38,058 bases of DNA from Nocardia sp. CY41 (GCF_009829325.1 NZ_VUOS01000040.1:1-38058); one strand, 5' to 3'. Shown: positions 17,711 through 26,828, counted from the first letter of the stretch. The notes: a model not told the origin generated them from the sequence alone. A program made the numbers and translations.

Positions 17711-17724
17711 GCGTCACGTGACGC
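17711..17724. repeat. Perfect 14-bp palindrome
   Basis: GCGTCACGTGACGC is a perfect palindrome centred on CACGTG, in the gap between the esx genes and the PE-like gene. It could be a regulator site or a small hairpin. It has no second copy that I found. Confidence 0.4.
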
Positions 17725-17755
17725 GAGTCGCCCGGCGACGCCATCCACGACATGG

Positions 17756-17802
17756 GATCGCCCTCGATGATGTTCGAGCGAACGAACCCATCGAGGGCGA
17801 TC
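17756..17802 (-). terminator. Strong hairpin after the esx-like pair
   Basis: The arms GATCGCCCTCGATG (17756-17769) and CATCGAGGGCGATC (17789-17802) form a perfect 14-bp stem. The 19-nt loop holds a second stem GTTCG/CGAAC. It is 142 bp beyond the stop of the EsxA-like gene and upstream of the PE promoter region. It probably ends, or protects the 3' end of, the esx transcript. There is no T-tract. The rest of the 17537-17944 gap shows no convincing gene. Confidence 0.6.
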
Positions 17803-17944
17803 ATAGATATCGATCGTTTTCGTCGCGAGACCCGAGAGAACTCGAGCGGCATAGCCGAGATCGATCGATACCACCGGACCGGCTATGTATCACCCTGGAC
17901 GTCAGCAAACGCCGAGAGTGACAAGCTCGCAACTATAGGAGATC

Positions 17945-18271
17945 CTAGATCCCCGGCATTGCTCCACCCGTTCCGATCTGCGCGAACCGCATCGCCTGAC
18001 CCGTATCGACGACACGGAACTCACCGTCGATGCCGGACACGACCTTTGTGGCCGCCTTGAGATCGGTCAGTGCCTGATTGTACTGTTCGATCAACTTCAT
18101 GATGCGAACCTGCAGGGCATAGTTCTCAGTACCGGCGTCACCCTGGAAGTTCTCCGCGAGCAGCTTGGCGAGCTTGTCCCGCTCGCCCGCGTCGACGGTC
18201 ATGTCGCTGAGCACCTTGTCGGTCCGGATGACCAGGCCCTCAACCGCATCGTAATCATTCTTCAAAGCCAT
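17945..18271 (-). CDS. WXG100-like protein, EsxA-type (Trp replaced)
   Basis: A 108-residue all-helical protein. A helix-turn-helix is centred on NFQG (42-44), where Phe42 takes the place of the WXG tryptophan. The C-terminal region has FRVVD (85-89), i.e. F-x3-D in place of the Y-x3-D/E export motif. The family size (~100 aa) and tandem arrangement with the gene at 18315 fit a heterodimeric Esx pair. GAAAGG precedes the ATG at 18271. Its position after eccB-eccC and before PE/PPE is typical for the main ESX substrates. Confidence 0.72.
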   Translation of the reverse strand: MALKNDYDAVEGLVIRTDKVLSDMTVDAGERDKLAKLLAENFQGDAGTENYALQVRIMKLIEQYNQALTDLKAATKVVSGIDGEFRVVDTGQAMRFAQIGTGGAMPGI

Positions 18272-18314
18272 TTTTCGAAACCTTTCCCGATTGCGTGCTG
18301 GCGTGAACCGCGCA

Positions 18315-18623
18315 TCAGAAATTCATGTTGTATTTGTTGACCTGCGCCGCGTTCTTCTGGTCTTCGCTATCGAAGTTCGCGCCGGCGGAGTTCAGCACGT
18401 CAACGATCTCCATGAAGGTCTGATGCAGCTTGCCACCCTTATCGAGAGCACCCTGCATGGCCGACTGAATGGCGTTGCCGGTTAGGCCCTGAACGGCGGG
18501 CGCGTACTCCATCTTGATGCCTTCGAGAATTCCCAAGTGGTTTTGAAAGGTGTCGGCGTGCGCGAAGAACTTGCTGGCGGCTGCCCTGACCTCGGCCGGG
18601 TCGCCGGTGTATCCGGTTGCCAT
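18315..18623 (-). CDS. WXG100-like protein, EsxB-type (Trp replaced)
   Basis: A 102-residue all-helical protein, probable partner of the gene at 17945. The turn reads GLTG (46-49), with Leu47 where the WXG tryptophan should be. The C-terminal part has F84-D-S-E-D88, an F-x3-D version of the export signal. The protein then ends in a tail NKYNMNF of the kind that docks on the third ATPase domain of EccC in ESX-1. AGGATAGGA precedes the ATG at 18623. Confidence 0.72.
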   Translation of the reverse strand: MATGYTGDPAEVRAAASKFFAHADTFQNHLGILEGIKMEYAPAVQGLTGNAIQSAMQGALDKGGKLHQTFMEIVDVLNSAGANFDSEDQKNAAQVNKYNMNF

Positions 18624-18647
18624 ATCTATTCCTATCCTGTAAGGCGT

Positions 18648-18983
18648 TTACCTTGCCTCGGACGGATTCGCCGAGGACGTTGACAGCGTGTGTGTCGGAA
18701 GCGTCGATGCGCGACTCGGGCCATCGACCGCCTCGGCCACACCGATTTCCGGGGGTTTCTCCAGTACCGGCACCTCCTGGGTTTCTCCGGGAACGACTGC
18801 CGCCGCCGGATCTCGGATTCCCGTCGTTTCGGTGACGTCCCGAGGCGGGGCGATAGCACCGTGCTGGCCGTGACCTCCCGGCAGAACGGCGGCGCCCTTA
18901 CCGACATCCAGTGGCATCCAGAATGGGTCGGTCGCGGCCTCCCGCACGTCCGGCGGCGCGATGCCGAGATCCGGGAGTGCCAT
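18648..18983 (-). CDS. Short Pro-rich protein sharing a tail motif with the PPE-like protein
   Basis: A 111-residue protein of no family I recognise. It has no helical WXG core, signal peptide or membrane segment. It is rich in Pro, Gly and Ala. Residues 63-85 (VVPGETQEVPVLEKPPEIGV plus AEA) closely match the C-terminal motif of the PPE-like protein (VPGEPQDVPVLEQPPVIGV). The DNA encoding the two is also clearly alike, pointing to duplication or exchange. It is the first gene of the esx transcript, 24 bp before the EsxB-like gene, with an ESX inverted repeat 67 bp before its ATG. It may be a co-secreted or docking partner; that is inference. Confidence 0.65.
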   Translation of the reverse strand: MALPDLGIAPPDVREAATDPFWMPLDVGKGAAVLPGGHGQHGAIAPPRDVTETTGIRDPAAAVVPGETQEVPVLEKPPEIGVAEAVDGPSRASTLPTHTLSTSSANPSEAR

Positions 18984-19050
18984 GGTGAGACTCCAATCGA
19001 GCGTGACTACCAGCTCGGATCGAGCGGCTGCTAAGGAAAACGGTAATTTA

Positions 19051-19066
19051 TTCCCAACCTTGGGAT
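19051..19066. promoter_or_regulatory. ESX-locus inverted repeat before the esx transcript
   Basis: TTCCCAACCTTGGGAT has 7-bp arms with one mismatch. It lies in the 94-bp gap between eccC and the short gene at 18983, so the esx genes can be transcribed apart from eccBC. Confidence 0.65.
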
Positions 19067-19077
19067 GGGCGCCGAAG

Positions 19078-22000
19078 TCACATCTGCTGGGGCACCCAGG
19101 CCACCTGGACGAGATCTCGGCGAGAAGACATGGGCTCCACGTAGATTCCCCGGCCCGGCGGCTGCTTGGTGGGCCGCACGTCGCCGATCAGGATGCCGTC
19201 GAGCTTCGAGCCGTCCATGATCAGACCCGAGGAATTGAGGTTCTTCATCTGGCCGATCACGTTGTCGTACAACGCCGTGTCCGCTTGGGCGATGTTGCGC
19301 GCCGCGATGACGTGCAAGCCGGTATCGCGACCGTCGACGATGATCTCCTTCAACGGTTCCAGCGGATTCATCCCGCCACGCTGCACCACCATGTGGTAGT
19401 CGTCGATCACGACGAAGACCTCGGGCCCCGACCACCAGGAGCGCTCCGCGAGCTGTCTGGGCGTCACGTTCTCCGGTGGGCGCCGCGAGCGCATCTTCTC
19501 CACCAGCGCCGGCAGCGCCTCCCGCACATCCCGCTCGCTGGTCACATGCCCGATGAGCATCTCCTGTGGCACCGTCTCCAAATGCCTGCGCCGGTAGTCG
19601 ATCAGCAACACGCGCGCCTGCGACGGGTCGTACTGGCGTCGAATGGATTCCAGCAGTGCGGCCAGGGTGGTGGATTTCCCCGATCCCGTCGAGCCGAGCA
19701 CGATGAAATGGGTCGACACACTGAAATCGATCGTCGCCGGGCTGAGATCGGATTCGCGGACGCCGAACGGCACCACGAGACGTTGAGCGAGCGTTTGCGG
19801 GACCGGCCAGCCGGCACGCACTTCGTCCATGCCCACCTGTGGCGGCAGCAATTTCACCTGCGGCGCACGCCTGCCCGGATAACGCTGCGTGATCTCGGCG
19901 GCCGCGGCGGCGAGGCCCTCGGCGGCCGAATTCGGATCGCCCACCCCATCGATGCGAGGCAACGCCGTGAGCATGTGCAGACCGTCGGTCGAGATGCAGC
20001 GACCCGGTCGATTGGCGGGGATCGCCGCGACAACGTTCCGGTGGGTATTGAAGGTCGTATCGGCCAGGTCACCCAGCCGCATCTCGACGCGTGTCTGCAT
20101 CAGGTCCTTGATCGCGGGGCGAATCGCGATCCAGCGCGAACTGCTGACCACCAGGTGGATGCCGTAGTTCAAGCCCTGCAGGGCGATGGACTCCATCACC
20201 GGGGTGTATTCGTCGTAGTACGGGCCGTTCGTACCGAACCCGACATCCCATCCATCGATGACCAGGAAGACGTCACCGTAGGGATCGCGGTCCTGCCACG
20301 GTGGGACGCCCCCGCCGTCGCGCAGCGCGCGGAACTTCCGGATCGAGTCGATGCCGAATTCGCTGAACATCGACTGCCTGCTCTCGAGCAGGTTCGTGAC
20401 CAACGCGATCGTGCGCCGGATGCGGTCGCCGTCGCGAGCCGCGGCGACCGATCCCACGTGCGGAAGGTTCGTCAGCGCCGCCAAGCCGCCGCCGGAGAAG
20501 TCCAGGCAGTAGAACTGCACCTGTTCCGGAGTGTGGGTCAGCGCCGCGGACAGGATGAACGTCTGCAGCGCGGTCGATTTGCCGGACTGCGTACCGCCGA
20601 CGATGGCCATGTGTCCGCCCGCGCCCGACATGTCGACCGACCAGACGTCCTGACGCTGCTGGCGTGGCTTGTCCACCAGCGCCACCGGCATCTGCAATGC
20701 CCCCTGCGGCACCGCGCGGATCATCCGCTCCAGCGTCGGCGGCGTGACCAGCGGCGGGAGCCACATCTTGTGCGCCGGCTGGCCGTGCCGGGCCAGCTGC
20801 TGCAATACCGCTTCCATCACCGTGATCGACTCGTTGTCGGCGGACTCCGGCGTCTCCTGGACCGCCACCGGCTCGACCACGGCCGGCCGGTTGTCGACGA
20901 TGTGGCCGGAGGTGAAGCGCTGCGGCGGCCGGTATCCGCCTCCGGGCCTGCGCGCACGCTGCGCGGAGGCCGCGGACGCCTGCGCCGGAGGCGCGTACTT
21001 CGCGCCCACGTACGCCGCCTGGAACCGCTGGAGATCACCGGAACCGACCCGGAGGTAGCCCGAGCCCGGCTTCTTCGGCAGGTGGTAGGCGTCCGCGGTG
21101 CCGATCGCGTCGCGCGAATCACTGGTCTGGTTGGTGCGCAACGCGACTCGGTAGGAAAGGTGCGCTTCCAGCTCGCCCATCCGGTTCGCGGGCACCTTCT
21201 GCGAAGCGAGCAGCAGGTGGATGCGCAGCGATCGGCCCAATCGGCCGATGGCCACGAAGAGTTTGGAGAAGTTCGGGTATTGCTCGAGCAGTTCGGCGAA
21301 CTCGTCGAGGATGATCAGCAGCGTGGGTAGCGGTCGCAGGTCCGCGCCCTGCTCCCTGGCGCGCTCGTAGTCGGCGACGCTGGCGAAGTTGCCCGCGTCG
21401 CGCAGAATCCGCTGCCGCCGCGCCATCTCACCGTTGATGACGTCTTCCATACGGGTGACGAGGTCGGCTTCTTCCTCCATGTTCGTCACCACGGCCGTCA
21501 CGTGCGACAGCCGGTCGAAGCCGAGAAAGGTCGCACCGCCCTTGAAGTCGACGAGCAGCAGGTTCAGCACATCCGGCGAATGGGTGGCCACCGCCGAAAG
21601 CACCAGGGTGCGCAGGAATTCCGATTTACCCGATCCGGTCGCGCCGATGCACATGCCGTGCGGGCCCATGCCTTCTTCGGCCGATTCCTTGATGTCGAGA
21701 TAGACGAGGCTACCGGCCGGATCATGTCCGAACGGAATATTCAAGCGGGCCCGATCCTCGTCGCGTCGCCGGACCCACGCCTGCTCGACGCGGATGGCGC
21801 CGGGGTCGGCGATGCCGACCATCTCCTCCCACGACGTGCCGCTGCTGGCCTGCTCGGCGGCCACCGCTTCGACCACGGTGGACAACCGGTACGGCGAGAG
21901 ACTGCGCGCCATCGCCGTCATCGCCGCCGTGGACAGCGAGTCGGCCACGCCGACCCGACGCAGCCCGCGCACGGTCACCTCGTTCAACGATCCGTCCTCG

Positions 22001-23085
22001 GACACGGCGAAACGCAACGCGCGGGGCAGATTCTGCTCCGTGGCCCCCAGCCGCAGCCACGTGCAACCATCGATGCCGGAGATGTCACGGTCGCTCGCGG
22101 GCCCGGCCACGTCGACGAGCAGCAGGTAGTGCGTGCGGTCCAGGGTGGGCTGCGAATTGGCGGAGAACGGACCGCGATTGAGCCCGGCGAGCACCTTGGT
22201 ACGCAACTCGGCGACGGTGCGGTAGACCATCCGGCTGGAGCCGATCGCGTCATTTTCGCTCGGATGCTGGGTGTGCGGCAACCACTTCAGCCAGGACCAT
22301 TCCGGCGCGTCCGGATCGGACAGCACCGCGGCAACCGCCACTTGATCCGGTCCGTGCAGCACCGCCACCTCGGCGATCATCGCGCGGACCAACCCGGCCA
22401 CGAGTTCCGGATCGCCGTCGATGCCGACCTGCGGCGCCGACAGCAGATTGATCGCGACCGGCATGCCGCCGACCGTGGAGTATGCCTTGGCGAAACGAGT
22501 CAGCTCGACGACGCCGACCGGGTCCAGATCGGAGGTGGGCGCGGCTTCCGGAACGATCACGCGCACTTGGTTGGCGATGCGCCCGCGGCCGACCCGCACA
22601 CGAAGGAACTGCGGGCTCGCGACCTGCACCTCCCACATCCGCTTGCCACCGATCAGTCGGGCGATCTCGTCCGGACCGGGATGGGTGTAGCGCAGGAAGG
22701 TATGGAGTTCGGCTTCCGCCGCGTGCACCGTCTTGCGGTTGTCGGTGATGCTGCGCAAGTAGTCCTTGCGTTCCTCGTTCAGGCTCGCCGCGCCGCCGCT
22801 GGAGTTGCCCGCGAACGCGCCGCCCATCATGCCGAACATCGACACCAGCATCATGGCGGGGAACATGAGCATCATCGGGTTCATGGCTCCGCCGCCGCGG
22901 AACATCATGACCATCATTCCGCACATGGCCGCGACCATGACCACGGGCATGATCATCCGCAACCGCGACGGCGGGACCGGCTTGGGCAGCTCGGTCGGCG
23001 GTTGCAGCCGCAGCTCGGTCACCGCGGGGGCTTTGGGACCGCGCACCATCCGGGCGGGTCGTACGAACCGGCGAGTCGTGGTCAC
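19078..23085 (-). CDS. eccC: Type VII secretion ATPase EccC (single-chain EccCa-EccCb)
   Basis: A 1335-residue FtsK/SpoIIIE-type motor of the ESX system. Two Met-rich membrane helices lie at ~43-63 and ~69-95. Three P-loop domains follow: Walker A lysines at 487 (GATGSGKSE), 836 (GGTQSGKST) and 1137 (GSTGSGKST). Walker B LLIILDEF is in the first; VFLVIDGW and VFVVIDDY are in the second and third. The first domain is the one expected to drive transport; the third docks Esx signal tails. It is one chain, unlike the split EccCa/EccCb of ESX-1. The GTG at 23085 overlaps the eccB stop (GTGA). Confidence 0.95.
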   Translation of the reverse strand: MTTTRRFVRPARMVRGPKAPAVTELRLQPPTELPKPVPPSRLRMIMPVVMVAAMCGMMVMMFRGGGAMNPMMLMFPAMMLVSMFGMMGGAFAGNSSGGAASLNEERKDYLRSITDNRKTVHAAEAELHTFLRYTHPGPDEIARLIGGKRMWEVQVASPQFLRVRVGRGRIANQVRVIVPEAAPTSDLDPVGVVELTRFAKAYSTVGGMPVAINLLSAPQVGIDGDPELVAGLVRAMIAEVAVLHGPDQVAVAAVLSDPDAPEWSWLKWLPHTQHPSENDAIGSSRMVYRTVAELRTKVLAGLNRGPFSANSQPTLDRTHYLLLVDVAGPASDRDISGIDGCTWLRLGATEQNLPRALRFAVSEDGSLNEVTVRGLRRVGVADSLSTAAMTAMARSLSPYRLSTVVEAVAAEQASSGTSWEEMVGIADPGAIRVEQAWVRRRDEDRARLNIPFGHDPAGSLVYLDIKESAEEGMGPHGMCIGATGSGKSEFLRTLVLSAVATHSPDVLNLLLVDFKGGATFLGFDRLSHVTAVVTNMEEEADLVTRMEDVINGEMARRQRILRDAGNFASVADYERAREQGADLRPLPTLLIILDEFAELLEQYPNFSKLFVAIGRLGRSLRIHLLLASQKVPANRMGELEAHLSYRVALRTNQTSDSRDAIGTADAYHLPKKPGSGYLRVGSGDLQRFQAAYVGAKYAPPAQASAASAQRARRPGGGYRPPQRFTSGHIVDNRPAVVEPVAVQETPESADNESITVMEAVLQQLARHGQPAHKMWLPPLVTPPTLERMIRAVPQGALQMPVALVDKPRQQRQDVWSVDMSGAGGHMAIVGGTQSGKSTALQTFILSAALTHTPEQVQFYCLDFSGGGLAALTNLPHVGSVAAARDGDRIRRTIALVTNLLESRQSMFSEFGIDSIRKFRALRDGGGVPPWQDRDPYGDVFLVIDGWDVGFGTNGPYYDEYTPVMESIALQGLNYGIHLVVSSSRWIAIRPAIKDLMQTRVEMRLGDLADTTFNTHRNVVAAIPANRPGRCISTDGLHMLTALPRIDGVGDPNSAAEGLAAAAAEITQRYPGRRAPQVKLLPPQVGMDEVRAGWPVPQTLAQRLVVPFGVRESDLSPATIDFSVSTHFIVLGSTGSGKSTTLAALLESIRRQYDPSQARVLLIDYRRRHLETVPQEMLIGHVTSERDVREALPALVEKMRSRRPPENVTPRQLAERSWWSGPEVFVVIDDYHMVVQRGGMNPLEPLKEIIVDGRDTGLHVIAARNIAQADTALYDNVIGQMKNLNSSGLIMDGSKLDGILIGDVRPTKQPPGRGIYVEPMSSRRDLVQVAWVPQQM

Positions 23086-24635
23086 TGCGTACCACCGAGC
23101 CCAGCGACGATCTTGTTGTTGGGGATACCGTCGTGTTGGATGCGAGCTTCCTTCTGGGACAGGGCGGGTCCGACCGCGAACAGCGAGATGATGCTCCACG
23201 GTGCGGGAACCGGTGTACGCATCCCGAGGGCGGTCAGGGTGGGATCGTTGCCCCCGCCGTTCGGATCGGTGATGATGCCGTAGCGCACCCCGCTGTCGGA
23301 GACCCAGTAGAGCGATTCGCGCAGCGGCGATCCCGGTTCGGCACCGGTCACCTGCACGAAACGCCCGGTGTCCCGCGGCAGGTACGCCGCGTCCGCCGTG
23401 GTGCCGCGCGAAGCGGAGGAGGTCACCAGGTCGACCGCGCGGCCCTGCTCGTCCTGCGTGAGCGGCAACTGCCTGCCCACCAGTAGTTCGGTGGTCGCGT
23501 TCGGATCGCTCCCGGAGCGCGACCAGTGCAGGCACGTGACGCCGGACCGTTCCGGGTCGACCAGGCGAATGGGACGGGTCGGGTAGGTCGCGGTGCCCGG
23601 CCACTGTCCAGGGCGCAGATTCGACGCGATCACGTTGGGCCCTACGGTGCGAGTGGTCACCGAGCCTTGGGCGTCCGCATTGCGAACCATCGCCGCCAGC
23701 ACCGAACTGACTCGCACCAGCCCGGACTGGGAGACGAGGTAGTACGAGACGCCTTGATCCGGCGTCGACACGGTGAGCACCGACCCGACCGGCGTGGTGA
23801 ATCCGTTGTTGAGCGAGATGGTCTCGCCCTTCCCCGGCACGTCGGGGACCCGCAGCGGCGGCGCTTCGGGAATCGCGTTGACCAAGCCCTTGGAGGCCGC
23901 CACCACCGGAGCGGTCGAGTCGATGCCGAGCGCCATCGCCACTGCGGTGTTCGCGAGGTCGATCGCGGCGCGCACCACGCCTTTCTCGGCGTCCGCGTAC
24001 ACCAGCCAGGTCGTGGTGTCGTCGCGCAGCAGGCGGGCCTCGCCGTCACCCAGCGAGCGGTTGGCGTCACCGTCGATGGTGAGCGGTCCGCCGATCGCCG
24101 TCGTCCGTACCGCGGAGCGACTCACGGTCGGCAGGCCGGTCGCCGGGTTCACCGGCGCCGCCGCACCCGTGCGCGCCGTATCGCAGACCGTCCACGAGGA
24201 ATCCTTCTCGTTGTCGTCGACGATGCTGCCGGGCGCACCGGGAATGCCGACCCACGGCCCACGCGGATATTTCGACAACTCGTCCCGGGACACCTGCACC
24301 GGATTGTCGGGGGAACCGACGATGAGCCGAGCCGACGTCAGGTTCAGGGCGGGGAACAGCCGATTGTTCAGGCGCACGAACAGCGCCCCGGTGTCCTTCT
24401 CCGCGACGATCTTGGACTCCCCGACCTTCTTGGCGGGTTTGAAGAACCCCAGCACCGCGGCGCCTGCGATGATCACGCAGGCGAGCGCGATGCCGATGGA
24501 CAGCGCGGTCGAGCGACCACGCTGTGGGTCATCGATCATCGACGCGTCTCGGCGGACCAGCGCGTGCTCGATCCGTCGCAGCAGAAAACGCCAGCCGGAA
24601 ATCTGGTGTTTGGTCACAACCCGGAAGCGCGCCAC
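23082..24635 (-). CDS. eccB: Type VII secretion protein EccB
   Basis: A 517-residue bitopic membrane protein of the ESX core. The cytoplasmic N-terminus contains the family signature TKHQISGWRFLLRRIEHALVRRD (split here as TKHQISGWRFLLRR and IEHALVRRD). One membrane helix at ~44-64 precedes a large periplasmic domain built of R-repeats with a central beta core (to ~residue 490). Cys150 and Cys381 are the only periplasmic cysteines I noted and may pair. The GTG at 24635 is the start; eccB heads a two-gene eccB-eccC unit with its own ESX inverted repeat 68 bp upstream. Confidence 0.93.
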   Translation of the reverse strand: MARFRVVTKHQISGWRFLLRRIEHALVRRDASMIDDPQRGRSTALSIGIALACVIIAGAAVLGFFKPAKKVGESKIVAEKDTGALFVRLNNRLFPALNLTSARLIVGSPDNPVQVSRDELSKYPRGPWVGIPGAPGSIVDDNEKDSSWTVCDTARTGAAAPVNPATGLPTVSRSAVRTTAIGGPLTIDGDANRSLGDGEARLLRDDTTTWLVYADAEKGVVRAAIDLANTAVAMALGIDSTAPVVAASKGLVNAIPEAPPLRVPDVPGKGETISLNNGFTTPVGSVLTVSTPDQGVSYYLVSQSGLVRVSSVLAAMVRNADAQGSVTTRTVGPNVIASNLRPGQWPGTATYPTRPIRLVDPERSGVTCLHWSRSGSDPNATTELLVGRQLPLTQDEQGRAVDLVTSSASRGTTADAAYLPRDTGRFVQVTGAEPGSPLRESLYWVSDSGVRYGIITDPNGGGNDPTLTALGMRTPVPAPWSIISLFAVGPALSQKEARIQHDGIPNNKIVAGLGGTQ

Positions 24636-24703
24636 CGGTTCTCGTTCCTTCCGCCGCCCTCACCAAACCGTAACCAGCGGTCACAGCATGAATACGACCA
24701 CTA

Positions 24704-24719
24704 TTCCCGGAGCTGGGGA
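24704..24719. promoter_or_regulatory. ESX-locus inverted repeat before eccB
   Basis: TTCCCGGAGCTGGGGA lies in the 103-bp gap between eccA and eccB. Its flanks match the PE-like gene's site. Confidence 0.65.
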
Positions 24720-24738
24720 TAGTGGATCAGCGGACGCC

Positions 24739-26499
24739 TCACACCCGCGTGCTCGGCGCCAAACCCTCCAGCGCCGCGGTGACGTCGAACGCGTCGATCG
24801 TCATGAGCTCCTCGTCGGTCATCGCGGCGATATCGGCGTTTTCCCTGGTGAAGCGATAATCACGCTCGGCTTCGGCGGCCTCGACCACGTTGCGCACGAA
24901 ACGGCCGTTGCCGGCCAGATCGATCAGCCGCCTGCCGTTCTTGGTCTGCCCCGCCAGCTCCTCACACCTCAGGCGCAGCACCTCACGAGCCTGCTCGGAG
25001 AGGATCGAATCCTTCTTCCGCGCGATATGTTCGGCGATCTGCACCAGTTCGTCGGCGTCGTAACTGGCGAAACGGATGCGCTTGGTGAAACGGGAGGCGA
25101 GGCCGTCGTTGGAGGCGAGGAACCGGTCGATCTGGTCCTCGTATCCCGCGATGATCACGACGAGCTTGTCCCGGTCGTTCTCCATGCGAGCCAGCAGCGT
25201 ATCGACCGCTTCCTTGCCGAAAGCGTCTCCACCGGAGAGACCTTCCTGGATCAGCGTGTACGCCTCGTCGATGAACAGCACCCCGCCGAGCGCCGAGTCG
25301 ATCAGCGCATTGGTCTTGGGCGCCGTGTGGCCCAGGTGGGTGCCGACCATGTCGTTGCGGGAGACCTCGATGACCTCGGCGTTCTCCACGACACCCAGAC
25401 CGGCGAAGATCTTGGCGATCACCCGGGCGATGGTCGTCTTGCCGGTGCCGGGCGGGCCGGAGAAGATCAGGTGCTGCGACTTCGAATCCACGGCGAGCCC
25501 GCGCTTGGCGCGCACCTGATCCATCAGTACGCCGGACTTGAGCCGGTCGACCTGTTCCTTGACCGAATCCATGCCGATCTGCGCTTGCAGCAGATCGGAG
25601 GCTTCCGCGAGAAGACTCTCGCGCTCTGCCCGCGCCGCGCTGGCGGCCGCCTCTCGCGGATCGTCACCCGTCGTGGGATCCCACCGGTTCGTCCGGGATG
25701 CGATGAGTTCCGCGGTGGCGACCTCGAATCGGTACGACTTGTCGCGCACCGCTCGCTGCCATTCCTCGCGGTCCGGCCACAGCGCCGAGCCCTGCAGCCC
25801 ATTGAGGATCTTGTCGGCGGCGTCGTGATCGCCGTTGTGCCGCATCAGCATGCCGAGCAGGAAGTGCGCATCGGCCCAGATGTAGGACAGGCTGCCCGAG
25901 GAGCTGTCCTCCACGATCCGCTGCGCGCGCGGCATGGCTTCGCCGAAGCGGCCCAGGTGCGCCAGCGACTGCGCGGTCATCAGCTCGGCGGCGATGTCCA
26001 GCAGGCCGTCCTCCAGCACCGGCCGCGCGTTGCGCAACGTGAGCACCTCCGGCCATTGCTTCGTCCGGAAGTACAGCGACATGCGCACGAAGTCGGAGAC
26101 GTCGTCGCGCGGGACCTCGTCGAGAATCGCCGCGGCTTCTTGCCATTCACCGCCTTCTGCGTACGCGCACGCCTGTGCGATGGCGATCTGATCGCGATCG
26201 GCCATCGCGACGCGCAGGCCGTACATGCCGATCTCGACCTGACACCACAGGGCCCGGTCGACCAGCCCCGCCCGCTGCTGGTCACGGTAGAGGTTGTGCA
26301 CCGAGCGGTAGGCGCCGTAGATCACCTCCGAGGTGACCTCTCCGGTCATGGCACGCCCGAGCCAGGCATCGCACATGTCCGGGTCGAGATCGGTGGCAGC
26401 CCGAAACGCCGCCGCCGCATGCTGGTCGTTACGCACGCCCCCTGCGACCAACCCAAGATTCTGAACACCCGTGTAGAACGCGTCCTCGGCCGCTGACAC
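24739..26499 (-). CDS. eccA: Type VII secretion AAA+ ATPase EccA
   Basis: A 586-residue cytosolic protein. The N-terminal ~280 residues are TPR-like helical repeats. The C-terminal CbxX/CfqX-type AAA+ domain has Walker A GPPGTGKT (348-355, Lys354) and Walker B VLFIDEAY (Asp411-Glu412). EccA is not part of the membrane complex; it is thought to act on substrates or chaperones such as EspG-PPE complexes. The GTG at 26499 is the start. eccA is present in mycobacterial ESX-1, -2, -3 and -5 but not ESX-4, which excludes an ESX-4-type assignment. It appears to be a monocistronic unit with its own inverted repeat. Confidence 0.95.
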   Translation of the reverse strand: MSAAEDAFYTGVQNLGLVAGGVRNDQHAAAAFRAATDLDPDMCDAWLGRAMTGEVTSEVIYGAYRSVHNLYRDQQRAGLVDRALWCQVEIGMYGLRVAMADRDQIAIAQACAYAEGGEWQEAAAILDEVPRDDVSDFVRMSLYFRTKQWPEVLTLRNARPVLEDGLLDIAAELMTAQSLAHLGRFGEAMPRAQRIVEDSSSGSLSYIWADAHFLLGMLMRHNGDHDAADKILNGLQGSALWPDREEWQRAVRDKSYRFEVATAELIASRTNRWDPTTGDDPREAAASAARAERESLLAEASDLLQAQIGMDSVKEQVDRLKSGVLMDQVRAKRGLAVDSKSQHLIFSGPPGTGKTTIARVIAKIFAGLGVVENAEVIEVSRNDMVGTHLGHTAPKTNALIDSALGGVLFIDEAYTLIQEGLSGGDAFGKEAVDTLLARMENDRDKLVVIIAGYEDQIDRFLASNDGLASRFTKRIRFASYDADELVQIAEHIARKKDSILSEQAREVLRLRCEELAGQTKNGRRLIDLAGNGRFVRNVVEAAEAERDYRFTRENADIAAMTDEELMTIDAFDVTAALEGLAPSTRV

Positions 26500-26571
26500 T
26501 CGGACTTCCCTTCCGCCGATCTAGCCTGCTCGAACGATAGATTCCGGGGGTCACGCCGAGGACTCGATCGC

Positions 26572-26587
26572 TTCCCATTGCTGGGAA
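26572..26587. promoter_or_regulatory. ESX-locus inverted repeat before eccA
   Basis: TTCCCATTGCTGGGAA is one of the most symmetrical copies (6-bp arms, no mismatch), 72 bp before the GTG. Confidence 0.7.
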
Positions 26588-26794
26588 GAAACCGAGGCGG
26601 AGGCCACTCACGAGCGACATGCCAATTTTGAACGGGCCGTCAGTTAACGGTATGTTTACCCCGGGGTCGGCAATCATCCGCCTGCAGACGGCCCCTTCGG
26701 CGGCGGCTGGCCAGCCGCGATCCGGTCCCCCAGCCGCCGCGCGACAGGCCGAAGCCCGTATGAAAATTTCTTGCCGCTATTTAGGTGCACACTA

Positions 26795-26823
26795 TTGAAC
26801 GTTCCGACAGAAGAGGGTACTGT
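26795..26823 (+). promoter_or_regulatory. Predicted housekeeping-type promoter of the candidate sRNA
   Basis: TTGAAC (26795-26800) and TACTGT (26818-26823) are separated by exactly 17 bp, giving a start near 26830. The upstream DNA (26740-26795) is noticeably more AT-rich than the rest of the window. Confidence 0.5.
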
Positions 26824-26828
26824 CTGAA

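Noticed and set aside
17608..17874. Small minus-strand frame in the gap between esx and PE genes
   Set aside because: It overlaps the operator and the large hairpin, lacks a ribosome site and resembles no family.
17616..24719. Reading the GGGAAT part of the repeats as the -35 element of an ECF sigma factor
   Set aside because: I did not find a GTT-type -10 element at a constant distance in the copies examined; the two-sided symmetry fits an operator better.
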